Assembly (NCBI GenBank): GCA_031835245.1
Contig: JAVKOQ010000128.1
Location: forward strand, 7,501-71,500
DNA: 64,000 nt
Origin: Balamuthia mandrillaris
Lineage: Eukaryota; Discosea; Longamoebia; Balamuthiidae
Direction of reading: 5' to 3'
Shown here: positions 31,988 through 43,300 of the stretch, one piece after another
Position numbering within the stretch: the first letter of the stretch is position 1
Layout of the letters: the number at the start of each line of letters is the position of its first letter
The notes under the pieces: model-generated
Databases searched by the model: none
Told to the model about the DNA's origin: nothing
What the model saw: only the letters and a program-made list of their open reading frames with translations
Made by a program: the position numbers and the translations under genes

Positions 31988-34858
31988 TTGTTCTCTTAAT
32001 TTCTTTCGCTCTTCTTTTTGTCTTGTTCATTCTCTTCTTTAACTTTGTTTCTATGTTTAAATGTTGAGAACAGGTAGCTAGTGATACATACGAATATTCA
32101 GCGTTGGAATCGCCAACGATGGACCTAGTGGTTGGTCAGCACTCGAGCAGCGATACGTTCAGTCTTGACGAGCTCCGCATTTACAACGGCGCGTTTGACG
32201 AGACCAACCAGAAACAATTTGATGCTTCACCGCTCTCTCCTCCGCCATCTTTCTCCATCAGTAAGTGTTTTTTCATGTCGTTGGACTTCCGCTCTCTTTA
32301 CTTCTTGCTATCTTCTTACGGTGGTATTTGCATGTAGGTGTAAATGGTAATACTACGGAGGATGGGGATGACGTTCATCATGTACCATATGTAGAAACAA
32401 CGACGTTGGAAGTAACCAACCTTCCATCAACTGATACAACTTATTCTTTCAGATGGGTTCAGGTGCAAGGCCTTTGTGGCTTTTCTTCTTTGGCCAACGA
32501 CACATCCCAAATCGCAAGCCTTACATTCCGCGGTGGAAGAACATCAACCTTTCAAGTACGCCATTGCTTTAATAGCCTTCATTCTTGTGCTTGTATTTCT
32601 TCGTCTTCTTCATTTTCATCACACCATAATCTTCTGCTGTTGCTTCTTCTTCTTTTGCTTCTTCTTTTTTGCTACTTGCCTCGACTGACTTCTACTTCGC
32701 GTTACTTATTCGCTTTTTTTCCTTAATGTCCTTACTTCAGTTCCAAGCATGTGTGCAAGATGAGCTTACATCGCTATCCAGCAGCCGTAACGTGCGAGTT
32801 CAATCAACAAGCAACCCTCCCATCCTCTCTTCGCAACCAAAACCAATATTGGAGGCTTACTCAGGGCTAGCCGCCCAAGTGGAGGTATCTTTGGAACCAA
32901 CGTTCCCAGCACCAAGTTATCAGTGGCAACACAAGATATGGGTTGTCGTTAACAACAATAACGAAACGATTGGAAACAATGATACTGACACAAACAGCAC
33001 AAAAAGAAGTTGGATCGTGTCGGCGAGACAAGCAGGAGAGGAAGAAATTCAAGAATTGCAATGGAGAGGCATTCCTGGAGCGACAGGTCCGAGACTCATG
33101 CTTACGAACGTGACGGAGAGCATGAACGGCACTCTTTATAGATGTGTCATTTCCAACTCGAAAGCTTCTGTCTTCTCCGACGAAATCCGTTTATTGGTTG
33201 CAGAACCACCTGCTGATGGCTATCCTCCGGATGACGATGGCGATGACGATGACAAGGAAGAGAAGAACGATGATAAATCAGATGACACGGCAATGATAGC
33301 GGCTATTTCAGTGTCACTAGGAGTGTTTGTGTGTTGCTTGTTGATGGGAGCCGGTGCTCTTATTGCTATCGTCGTACAAAGACGAACCAATCTGGCCAGG
33401 CAGAGAAAGAAGCTAAGGAAACCGGATTTTACCAAGTTGGTCTTTATCGGGCAATCCGACTCTTTCTCTTATTCATCTTTGTCTTCTGACCAAAAAGATG
33501 TACGTTTTGTTTCTTCTCCTTTAATCTTTCCTCCTTTTTTCGACTTTTTCTTGTCTCACACCTCATCATTCATGCTTTCTATTGTTTCTTCTCTCTCTCT
33601 CTCTCTCTCTCTCTCACATTCTCTTTGAAATGAATAGGGCATCAGCCGTTTTACCGATTTGCTTTTAGCCAAAGACAGGGCCTTAATAGACGCCATTATA
33701 CAAACTGTTTCCACGACGGAGGCCGATCGTGTGGTAAAGGCCACGCTCCCTGTGTTCCACGCTCACGATAGTGCTTCTCTTCCGCTCATCCTGCATTACA
33801 TCACGGAGGAAGTGGCTCTCGCCAAGACCAAAGACGTGGCGACTCTGTTTCGTTCCAACAGTATCGCTTCCAAGATGTTCACCCTTTACTCCCGGATGGT
33901 GGCGTTGCCGTATATTTGGAGCGTATTGGTTGTTCCTATCAATGAGCTCAACGACAACGCTTCGGATATGGCTCGGCGCAAAGAAACTACAACCTCATCT
34001 GGCCCCTACGTTCTTGAAGATGAAGAAAATGAAGGCGAGGAGAGCGAAACAGAAAAAGAAGCTGAAGGAAACGAAAGCAGGGCTTCTACTTTATCTTCCT
34101 CTTCAGCTTCTTCTTCTTCTTCCTCATCACGAAAACGGAATGGAACCTCATTTCTTTTTGATATGTCAATGGAAGTGGATCCCACAAAAATGGATCTCGA
34201 CTCTGACGCACAAGAAGTCAACAACTTGCAACTGTGGCTGGTCGCCCAAAAGTTACTCGTCACCATCAAAAAGTCTCACCATAAACTTCCTCAAGAACTC
34301 CGCGTCATCCTTCGCCATGTCCAACAAGAAGTCACTGACGCATTTGGCGAAGGAGAAGAAAATGGAGAGGTGAGCTACAAAGCGTTGGGAGGGTTCCTGT
34401 TCCTTCGCTTCTTCTGTCCAGCCCTGATGGCTCCCCAGGTCTATGGGCTCTTGGATGAGGCTCCTCACCCCACGGCACAAAGGCAGCTGATCCTCTTGGC
34501 CAAGATCATGCAGAACCTGGCCAATGGGACCTTGCCCAGCAAGAAGGAGGCCTTCATGCAGCGGCTGGACAGCTTCATCACCACCAACAAGTCTTCCTTG
34601 TCTGCCTTTTATGCAACCATCATCGCTCATGATGCCCCTTCTTCCTCTTCATCTTCTTCAGATGCGATCAAGATGGGTCCAGAAATTGTGGAAGACGCAG
34701 TGATGAAGCTGTATCGCCATGTCCATGAGCAACGAAAGAAAGTGGTGGAGCATTTAGAAGGAAAGGAAGAGGACGTGGAGGCGGCAGAAACAAACCGGCT
34801 GCTGCAACAAGTGTTGGATGAAGTGGGCTCCCCGTCTTCGTTTGCTCGACGCGCTTGA
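31206..34858 (+). CDS. Transmembrane RasGAP receptor-like protein B
   Basis: Six exons (31206-31506, 31577-31947, 32074-32260, 32338-32555, 32741-33499, 33638-34858) give about 1,018 aa. Same architecture as the divergent neighbour: signal peptide (Leu-rich, residues about 10-35); LamG-like domain (WNHVAVVVRPGMQLLFLNG, then FSLDELRIY); PKD-like module (YSFRWVQVQG ... TFQFQACVQD); Ig-like module (PAPSYQWQ ... LYRCVISNSKASVFSDEIRL); acidic stalk; membrane helix (MIAAISVSLGVFVCCLLMGA); RasGAP domain with TLFRSNSIASK and FLFLRFFCPALMAP. Intron positions match gene A, except that one intron between the PKD-like and Ig-like parts is absent here. An acidic Ser-rich insert interrupts the GAP N-terminal half (about 34020-34140). 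The ligand is unknown. Confidence 0.83.
34364..34654 (+). repeat. Near-identical RasGAP core segment, copy B
   Basis: The partner of 27492-27782. A second shared block of about 100 bp just upstream (about 34229-34334 here, about 27826-27935 in the other gene) differs at about three positions, all synonymous or nearly so. Confidence 0.85.
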
Positions 34859-35290
34859 TAGAAGAGAGAAGCATATCTTTCTTATTCCTTTCGCATGTAA
34901 TTTTGTGTATAAACTATTTCACATTTGTAAATATATCAAAATGCGGAGATCAGGGCGGAAGTATTTTTGATTTTTGAGTGGATGAGATCATAGATAAATG
35001 GACACGTGAGGTATACGTGGTCCAATCACCACCGGCCACATCACCGTAGCTTTTTTGGTAAGTGCTGATGTGGCGAAAAAAAAAAGGAAGAAAAGGCAAA
35101 AGAAAGAAGAGCAACCGTGCAACCACCCCTCCCGCTTGTGCTACGCTTTCCGTAGTGTGGTTGTTCCTCCTTGCCAGTGAGAGGTTTGTTTTTTTGTTTT
35201 TTGTTTAAAAAGTTTAGTTTGTGACACACTACTTGCCTTGTAGAAAGAAACGCGGACACATATACCCATACACATTAAAAAAAGAAAGAG
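34859..35290 (+). promoter_or_regulatory. Promoter region of the ER chaperone gene with an ERSE-like motif
   Basis: CCAAT at 35022-35026 is followed by exactly nine bases and CCACA at 35036-35040. The vertebrate ER stress element is CCAAT-N9-CCACG, so there is one mismatch. An inverted match to GCCACATCA lies at about 35065-35073 (TGATGTGGC), resembling a UPRE core. The motif is about 250 bp upstream of an ER-lumen Hsp70. Whether amoebae use such elements is not known to me, so function is an inference. Confidence 0.4.
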
Positions 35291-38200
35291 ATGAGGACAA
35301 AACATATGAGCAGCAGCACCGTTTTGCTGCTGGCTTTTGGCATGATTGTATGTTTGGGTCCCTTTTTGGTGCGTGGTCAGGTCCTTGGGCTCGACTTTGG
35401 CTCGCAGTGGATAAAAATGTCGGTCATCCGAGCCAACAATTTTGAAATCATTTTGGATCCCATGTCTCGGCGCAAGATTTCCAACAGTGTGGCGTTCAAC
35501 GACGGCGACCGGTACTTTGGTGCTGACGCCGAGCGAATGGTAACCTCTTTTTTTTTTCCTGCCTTCTAGTTCGTTTGTTGTAGTCATGCTGACAGCTCTG
35601 TTTCTGCTTGTTTGATCCTGGCAAGGTGCTACGCAATCCCTCTCAAACGTACAGCTACACGTCGCAGCTATTGGGTAGAAAGTTCGACCATGCTGCTGTC
35701 AAAGAAATCGAACACTTTCTTCCCTACCGCTCAAACTTGGAGCAGGACCCGGAGAGAGGCATCTACAGGATCCGCTACGACCCGGAGGTGGCCTTTACGG
35801 CTCCGGAGTTGGTGGCCATGATCCTCTCCAACGCTGTGGCCACGGCTGAGAGCTACCTGGGCGTTCGCCCCCGTGAGCTCGTCATCACCGTTCCGCCTTT
35901 CTTCACGCAGGAGGAGCGGTTGGCCCTGTTGGAGGCGGCTGATATTGCTGGGCTGAGAGTGTTGTCGCTGATCAACGATGGCACCGCGCTCGCCCTTCAC
36001 TATGCCTTTGGCAAGAAGTTTGAGGAGGAGGTCCCCCATGATGTTGTCTTTTATGACATGGGACACAGCTACACCCGAGCCACTCTAGTGGAGTTTCGTA
36101 GCCTAGTCGAGCGGAAAGGAAAGAAGAACAGCACAATCCCTATTCTCAAGGTTAAGGCTGTGGCCTGGGATCAGGTTTGTTCTTAGAGTTATGCTTGTTT
36201 TGTTGTTTTCTCCGTTCGTAATTATTAACTCTTGTTTCTGTTTTTGTTTCTGTGTTACTTTTTTTTTGATTCCTCAACATATAGAATTTGGGTGGACGTG
36301 ACTTTGATCATCGATTTGCACAGCACATGGCTCATTTGGCAACAGAGCAGTTGAGACAGCGCCCTCAGTTGCCTTTCGAGAACATTGCCGAGAACGCTAG
36401 AGCCATGGTCAGGATCCAGGCAGCCACTGAGAAGGCTAAGCTTGTCTTGAGCACGAATCAAGAAACTACCTTTTCTGTACTCTTTTTTTTCCTCCAGTTC
36501 TTTGTCTTTCGTTCAACCCCCGTTTCTTTCTATTTTAACTTATGCTGGGATTGTAGGTTGAAGGCTTATTGCCAGACTTTGATTTCCGAACAACTATCAC
36601 CAGAGACAAGTTTGAAGAGCTATGCCAAGATCTGTTCGACCGCGTAGCCGATCCAGTACGACGTGTTCTCGCTGAGGCCAACATGACCGCAGACCAGCTG
36701 CAAGGCTTGGAAATCGTGGGAGGAGGAGTGCGAGTGCCCAAAGTGCAAACCGTTCTTAAAGACGCCTTTGGCAGAGAGGACGTGGACCGTCATTTGAATG
36801 GAGACGAAGCCGCCGTTTTGGGAGCCGTCTTCTTTGGTGCTCAACTAAGTGTTACGATGCGCGTGCCGGAATATAGAGTGAAGGATGACAACTCTTACAC
36901 TATCAGTGGCCTGCTCTCGATTCCTACTCATCACTCAGCGGAGAATACCCCTGCTGAGCAAGAAGAGAAAGCTGAACAGCTATTGGCTGAGTTGGGAGAT
37001 GATGACGATGAAGTGGGAGAGAGACCATCGGGAGACGATGATGGTATGGATGAGAAATACTTGACTTTGTTTAAACGCCACAGCCGCATCGGAGCAAAGA
37101 AGAGCCTTTCCTTCCACACAAACACTGCTGACAACTTCACCATCGCTGTTCAATACAACGACACGACGGAGCTGCCTCTCGGCACAGAGCCTGCCCTCGC
37201 TCTTTATACCATCAGCGGAATTGAACAATCGCGCAAGCACAACTATACCGGAAAGCCCAAAATCAGCGTTGCCTTCAGGCTCAACCTCAATGGCCTTTTG
37301 GAGTTGGAAACAGCCGAGATGGAATATACTGTAGTGCGTTATCCACCACCAACACCTGAAGTGATACCTTCGGAAGAGGAGAAGAAGGAAGAATCAAGAA
37401 AGGAAGCCGACGCTGCGAAAGAGGAGGCGAATGAGAATCAGCAGGAACCACAAGAAGGAGAAGGAGAAACTACAAAGACTGAAAAGACGGAAGAAGAGCA
37501 ACAAAAAGAGAGAGAAGAGCAAGAGCGTAAACAAAAGGAAGAAGAGGAACGCAGACAAAAGGAAGAGGAAGAGCGCAAGAAGCCAAAGAAGTACGTTCAT
37601 CGCTTCCCGCTCAAAGCGGAAACCGCAAAACAGGGCATTCCTGCTCTCAGCACCAAACAAATTCATGCCGCTCGCGACATCCTCGCCGCTTGGGATCACA
37701 AGGACTTTGTGAAGAGGGATACTGGAGAGGCCAAGAATGACTTGGAGACCTTCATCTATGGCACCAAGGAGCGTCTCTATGATGATGACATTCAGGAAGC
37801 TTCCACTGAAGAGCAACGTGAAGTTATCAACGAGGTGCGTTTCTCTCTCTTTTCCCTTTCTCTCATTTTCTCTCCTTTTGTTGTTGTTTTTGTTATTTTT
37901 GCTTTAGTTTCTTCTGATCTTGGCATAACACACAAGGCATTGTCGGATGCGGCTGATTGGCTTGATGGAGATGGAGACGGTGCCACCGCACAAGAATACC
38001 GTGCGAAGCAACGTGGCCTTGAGGCAACGCTTCAACCAATTCTCTACCGGGTGAGCGAGCTGGTCGACCGGCCAGAAGCCATCTCTGCTTTGCACGCTGC
38101 CATCGAGACTACCCGAGCATCCATGGTCAACATCACGGAGATGTTGAATGTGGAAGAGGAGGAGCAGCAAAAGGTGTTGGCGGAGTGCGTAGAGATAGAG

Positions 38201-38545
38201 CAGTGGCTCAAAGAGAAGATGGAGGAGCAAGAGAAGCTCCAAAAGTGGGAGGATCCAGTTCTTAGGAGTGAGGAGGTCAAGCTGAGGACCGAATCTTTGT
38301 TAAAGAACGCAAGAAGGCTGTTGATAAGGTCAAAGCGAAAGCCTAAGGTAGAGGAAACCATCCCTGCTGCAGAAGAGGGTGATGAAAAGAAGAATGAGGA
38401 GCAGCAACAAGAGGAGGGAAGAGGAGAAGGGGAAGAAGAAAGAAAGGAGGAGGCTGAAGAGAAAGTTGACATTAATGAGGAGGAAGATTTCGAGGAACCA
38501 GCCTTTGATTTTGAAGACATCCAGAAGGACATTCCAACCAACTAA
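35291..38545 (+). CDS. ER-lumen Hsp70-family chaperone, HYOU1/GRP170/Lhs1-like
   Basis: Five exons (35291-35539, 35626-36174, 36285-36476, 36557-37834, 37937-38545) give 958 aa, the large size of the GRP170 class. A signal peptide (residues about 8-29, ending before QVLGLDFG) leads into the Hsp70 nucleotide-binding domain with LGLDFGSQWIKMSVI (phosphate 1), INDGTALALHY (connect region), FYDMGHSYTRATL (phosphate 2), NLGGRDFDHR and EIVGGGVRVPKVQ (adenosine). A beta-sandwich domain, a long acidic Glu/Lys-rich insert (about residues 600-680) and a helical domain follow. It folds proteins in the ER and acts as nucleotide exchange factor for BiP. The C-terminus ends KDIPTN, with no KDEL-type retention signal. 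Confidence 0.93.
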
Positions 38546-38831
38546 AGGTGGTGCAGCTGTTTCCTATATCTTATTCTTTTATGTATCCTCTAGTATCTCC
38601 TTGGGCTTCTTTTTTCATTTCTTTATTTATTTGTGCTCAACCAAGCCTTTTTTTTCCCCTTGCACCAAGTTGCGTTCCTGCCTCACTCCCCGTTATCTTC
38701 CTCTCCTCTCTTTATCGCCGACATCCTGCACCCTCACAAAACTCGATGAAAACTCAAATCAGCTTGAGGGTTTCCTGTTAAGTAAAAAATGTCGAAAAAC
38801 AAAAACATAATTATAAAAAAAATCGAAAAAG

Positions 38832-39912
38832 ATGGAGGAGGGTGAGTATCAGAGAATAGGCGCCAAGTATGGGCTCTCCAAGACCCAGTTGGAGCAGTAC
38901 AAACAATGCTTTTTGTTCTTCGACAGCGGTACACAAAGACTCTTTCTCTTTTGTTATTTGCATCTTTTGATTTTCATATTCAATATAATGCTTGTTATCG
39001 CTTTTGTGGGTTTGTTTTTTTTGCCAGATGGAGACGGGAGCGTAGGGTCTCGTGAGTTGACGAGCGTTCTTACAAAACTGGGCGAGCAACCTTCTGAAGA
39101 GGAGGTGCAGGACATGATCCACGAGGTGGATGTAAGCAACACAAATAAAATTGGCTTTGAGGACTTTTTGAGGATGATGATACGACGAGGTTTCTTTCAT
39201 TTCTTTGTTCCCCCGCTTCCTTTTTCTATTCTTCTGCCAGCCATTCACCTTTCTTCTGTAGTTCTTTTCCGCTTCTTTTCCGCCTTATGTCTCACGCTGC
39301 AACCGCGCAGCCTTGCTTCCTTCTTTCTCATTCTGTTCTTCTTTTCTTTGGTAGGTTCTCTCACACCAGAAGAGAAAGAGTCCGACTTGAAAGCCACTTT
39401 CAATGCTTTTGACACAGACGGCAACGGCTACATTGACAGGTATTACACTCATTATTTTTTCGTTCTCTTTTATTTTTGGGTTCTTCTGCAGGTTCTGCTT
39501 CTTGTTCTTCTTCTTGTTCTTGTTCTTCTTTTCTTGTTCTTCTTCTTCTTCCTCCTCTTCTTCCTGTTCTTGTTCTTCTTGTTCTTCTTGTTCTTCTTCT
39601 TCTTGTTCTTCTTCTTCTTGTTCTGCTTCTTCTTGTTCTTCTTCTTCTTGTTCTTGTTCTTCTTCTTCTTGTTCTTCTTCTTCTTCTTCTTCTTCTTCTT
39701 CTTCTTCTTCTTTTTGCGTTTCTTCTCACGCGGTACTACAATAAAAATAGAGTGGAGTTTAAACATGCGATGGAATTGTTGGGCGAGTCGAACCTTCCGG
39801 AAACTGCCATCGACTCTTTGATGAAGGAAGTGGACCTCGATGGCAATGGTTCGTTCTCTGCGGTTGCCACATTCTTCGAAACTGACTCACTTGTATTCTC
39901 TCTCTTCGCTCG

Positions 39913-39958
<46 letters not shown>

Positions 39959-40049
39959 CGTTGCAGGAATGATCGATTTTGACGAGTTCAAGAAAATGTT
40001 GGCCTCTGATCAGGGAGTTGCCACAAGGCCCAGAAAACGGGGCACATAA
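38832..40049 (+). CDS. Calmodulin/centrin-like four-EF-hand protein
   Basis: Five exons (38832-38928, 39028-39189, 39355-39439, 39751-39848, 39967-40049) encode 174 aa. EF loops: EF1 DSDGDGSVGSRE, EF2 DVSNTNKIGFED (degenerate, lacking acidic residues at positions 3 and 5 of the loop), EF3 DTDGNGYIDRVE, EF4 DLDGNGMIDFDE. Introns split EF1, EF3 and EF4 loops. It is a Ca2+ sensor; sequence between the hands (SREL-TSVLTKLGEQPSEEE) is calmodulin-like. A short N-terminal and a basic C-terminal tail (RPRKRGT) distinguish it from calmodulin itself. Intron 3 is largely TTC/TTG repeats. Confidence 0.9.
39488..39714 (+). repeat. (TTC/TTG)n tract in intron 3 of the EF-hand gene
   Basis: A trinucleotide repeat, pyrimidine-rich on the sense strand, occupying most of the 311-bp intron. 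Confidence 0.9.
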
Positions 40050-40222
40050 TGCCCTCCTTTTTCCTTAGGGGGATGAAGCATCTATCTTCAACTCTTAACA
40101 TTGTCAATTACCTTGTCAATGAATGCATTTTCTTTTCTATTTTCCATCTCGTATGCTTTCTGTTCCTAGGAAATACCAAACTTGTACCTTGCTACCACCC
40201 CATCGGCGGCACCAATTCTCTG

Positions 40223-40271
<49 letters not shown>

Positions 40272-40363
40272 TAAAAGGGTGCATGACGTCAGCAACAACG
40301 CTTCGCTAAACTAAGCGCAGGCTGGGGTGGTGGAAACGTGTCTTTCGAAGGTGCGGAAGAAGG
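40050..40363. other. Intergenic region with a (CT)n tract
   Basis: Between the EF-hand gene and the giant coiled-coil gene, both plus-strand. It contains a (CT) repeat at about 40224-40268 and an AATAAAAG word just after. No gene recognised. Confidence 0.6.
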
Positions 40364-43300
40364 ATGTACCAGGAAGTGGGGACCGTCGTGCTTCCTTCGC
40401 CTGGAGTTGCTCCCAGGGTGGACCTATCGCCAAACTACAGACCAATGCTCTTCGGCAAGCAAAAGAAAATGGAGCTTCGAACCTCTGTGCGCCCCTTCTC
40501 TCCTGAAACAAGAAACACGTTCCCACAAGACTTGGAAGGGCTGAACGAAGGGCAAAAGGCCATGGTCAACGACATGCAGCATGAAATAGAGGAACTCAAG
40601 ACAAAAGCATCGGAGGAAAGTTTTCAACAGGGTCAACTGTTAAACGTAGTTCAAGAGTTGAGGGAACAGCTGGAGAGCGGACGTATACTGCGAACGCAAG
40701 CAGAGACAACGATTGTAAAGAAGGAAAGTGAGTTGAACGCGTTGAAGCAGTCGTCGGCTACTTCGTTGGAGACCATCGTCCAGCTGCAAAAAGACGTTAC
40801 GACCTTGTTTGCCAGAGGCAACGCGATGGAGAAGGAAACAGATCTTCTAAAAACAAAGTGTGAAAAGCATCAGACCGAGGCAGAGCAGGCCAATGATAAG
40901 GTTCAACGGCTTCAACAAAAACTCTTGTTGGAGGAAGGACAAAGGAAAGAGTTGGAGCTGAAGTGGCAGCTGCTGGAAGAAACAACGGAGAGGTTGAACA
41001 ACGACAATCGGCAGTTGAAGGAAGAGATGCGTTGGACAGAAGACGATAAACACCACGATCAAGACAAAGAAAAGGATGTGAATGAGATGAAGGAGCAGTT
41101 GAAAGCATTACAGAACGAGAGGGAACGCCTTTGCGATAAAATAGTTTGCATGACAGAAGAGATGTTGCAAGAGCGGGCGCAGAACAAAGTTAGAATGAAA
41201 GAAGAGATCCGTCGAAAGGAAACCGAACTTAAAGAATGGTACGAAGCTCGTATAGCAGAGGCGAAGCAGGATGAAGCAAGAAACCTGACGGACATTCTTC
41301 GGAAGAAGCAGAAGAAATGGAACGAAGAGAGAAAAGAATTGCGGGCCACTATCGCTTTTGCACAGAGCTCCCTTCTGGCAGAAGCTCGAAAGAAAGACTC
41401 CATCCCTGCCATATCTCCACAGCATGACCGAGGCCCATCGCCCAACCTCAAGAAAGACCCCCAGAAGGAGAGGGAAGAGCAGAGGAAGGCGGAGAACAAC
41501 AGTCCCGGGACGACACGGTACTTACCTGATCATGACATGACGTCATACGGGCAAAAAAAGGTAAAGTTGAGGAGCCATCGTTATTTTAACCGTTTTAACG
41601 AAATTTCCACCCCAACAAAAAAAAAAGGAGAAAGCCGAAGAAGAAAGCAGAAGAAGCAACGACAAGAAAGACGGGACGGACGACCCTATAAGGAGGCTCC
41701 CGCGGCTATCGCTCACGAACAAGGAAGGGATAGCGGGAACAACGTACGACGTGGAGGAAAGAGGGTCCCTTTGGACAAAGACAAAAATAGAGGGGGAGGA
41801 GCTGGAGGAGGTGATGGCGCTGCAGATGGAGGGCTTGCGGCAGGCCCTTCAGCAGAGCGAAGAGGAGCGAGAGAAAGCGGTGGAGGCAGCACGGGAGGCC
41901 AACACGAGCTTACAGCGCGTGCGAGAACGGCTGGAGGTGACTGAGGCAGAGGGCTTACGGCTGGCGGCTGAAAAACTGGCAGCCGAGCGGAGGGCCGAAG
42001 CAATCCAGGCCGAACTGCGGAAAGCCTCCGAGGAACTGGGCCGCAAGGAGCTGCAGTGGCAAAAACAAAAGGAGGCCCTTCAGTCCCTCTATCGTAAAGA
42101 ATTGGAGGAGCAGCAGCACCGAAGCCAACTGCTCGAACAACAGGTGGCACAGTGGCATCAGAGAGAGGCCCGCTTTGAGGAAATGCTGGACGACCAACTG
42201 GCGGAAGAGAGGGAACGAGTGAGGAGAGAGGAAGAGGCGCTTCGAGAGGAAGCCATGCAGAGCTTGAGAAGACGGTTCGAGCAAATGCTGACAGAGCAGT
42301 TGGAGGAGGCGGAGAAGAGACAGCTGGAAGAACGGCAAAAGGAGGCCGTACGGTGGCAGCAAAAGCTGGAGGAAACAGAAAGGCGCTCGTTTGAGTGGCA
42401 ACAACGGTTAGAAGAAGCGGAAAAGAGGATTGAAACCACCCAACAAGAAAGAGAAGCACGAGCACCGATAACGGAACTACAACATGGAGAAAATGAGCAA
42501 GAAATAGAAGAAAGAGCAAACGAACACAGCCGAGAAGAAGAAGACGAAGACGAAGAGGCAGAACTAGGAGAACTAACAGGAGAAGCATATAAAGACGAGC
42601 AGGAACAGGAGCACGAGTATCAAGAACAAGAAGAACATAGGCAAAAAGAAGAAGAACAAGCTGAAGAATACTACCAAGAACGAGGTGGAGAAACAGACGG
42701 GGATGAAGGTGAACAAGATGAAGAACGGAGGATAGTGTCAGAAGAGATTGATGATGCTGACAATAACCGCTGTCAAACTTCTAACGAAGCACAAGAGCCC
42801 GAAGATGAGAGAGTAAACGGAGAAAAATGTTCAAACGCGGGAGATATGGAAATCAACGAAAAACGAGAGACAAACGGACTTTCCAATGCTTATGGCAAAG
42901 ACAGAGAAAAAGAGGTTGAGATAACGCGATTGCAAGAGATGATCGAAGACAGAGAACGACAGCTACGGGAAAACGAACGACAAATGGATGAGTTGCATTG
43001 GCTCAAATCGGAAAACGAATGCTTGGAAAAACGTCTGACGGAAATGCGAGACATGTTTTCTTGTCAGTTGGAAGAACAGGAAGATATTCTTCTGCGCACC
43101 AAAAACGAGGTGGACTCTCTTCGAAAGAGCTTGTTAGAGAAAGAAGCACTGTTGCGTGAAGTAGAACAACAACAGAAGGACGAAGAAAAGGAGAAACAGG
43201 ACAACAAGCTAGAAGCTGAGAATGAGGATGAAGAGATTTTGGAAACGCAAAAGCCTAGCAAGAAGGAAGTAGAAAATCCAGAACTGCAAAAAGCGATTCA

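Noticed and set aside
39400-39766. Arg/Lys-rich and Ser/Cys-rich open frames in the EF-hand gene intron
   Set aside because: They are translations of the TTC/TTG repeat; the EF-hand exons splice cleanly around them.
41713-42588. Long minus-strand Leu/Pro-rich open frame
   Set aside because: Antisense of the giant coiled-coil exon, whose codon pattern and continuous heptads show the real strand.
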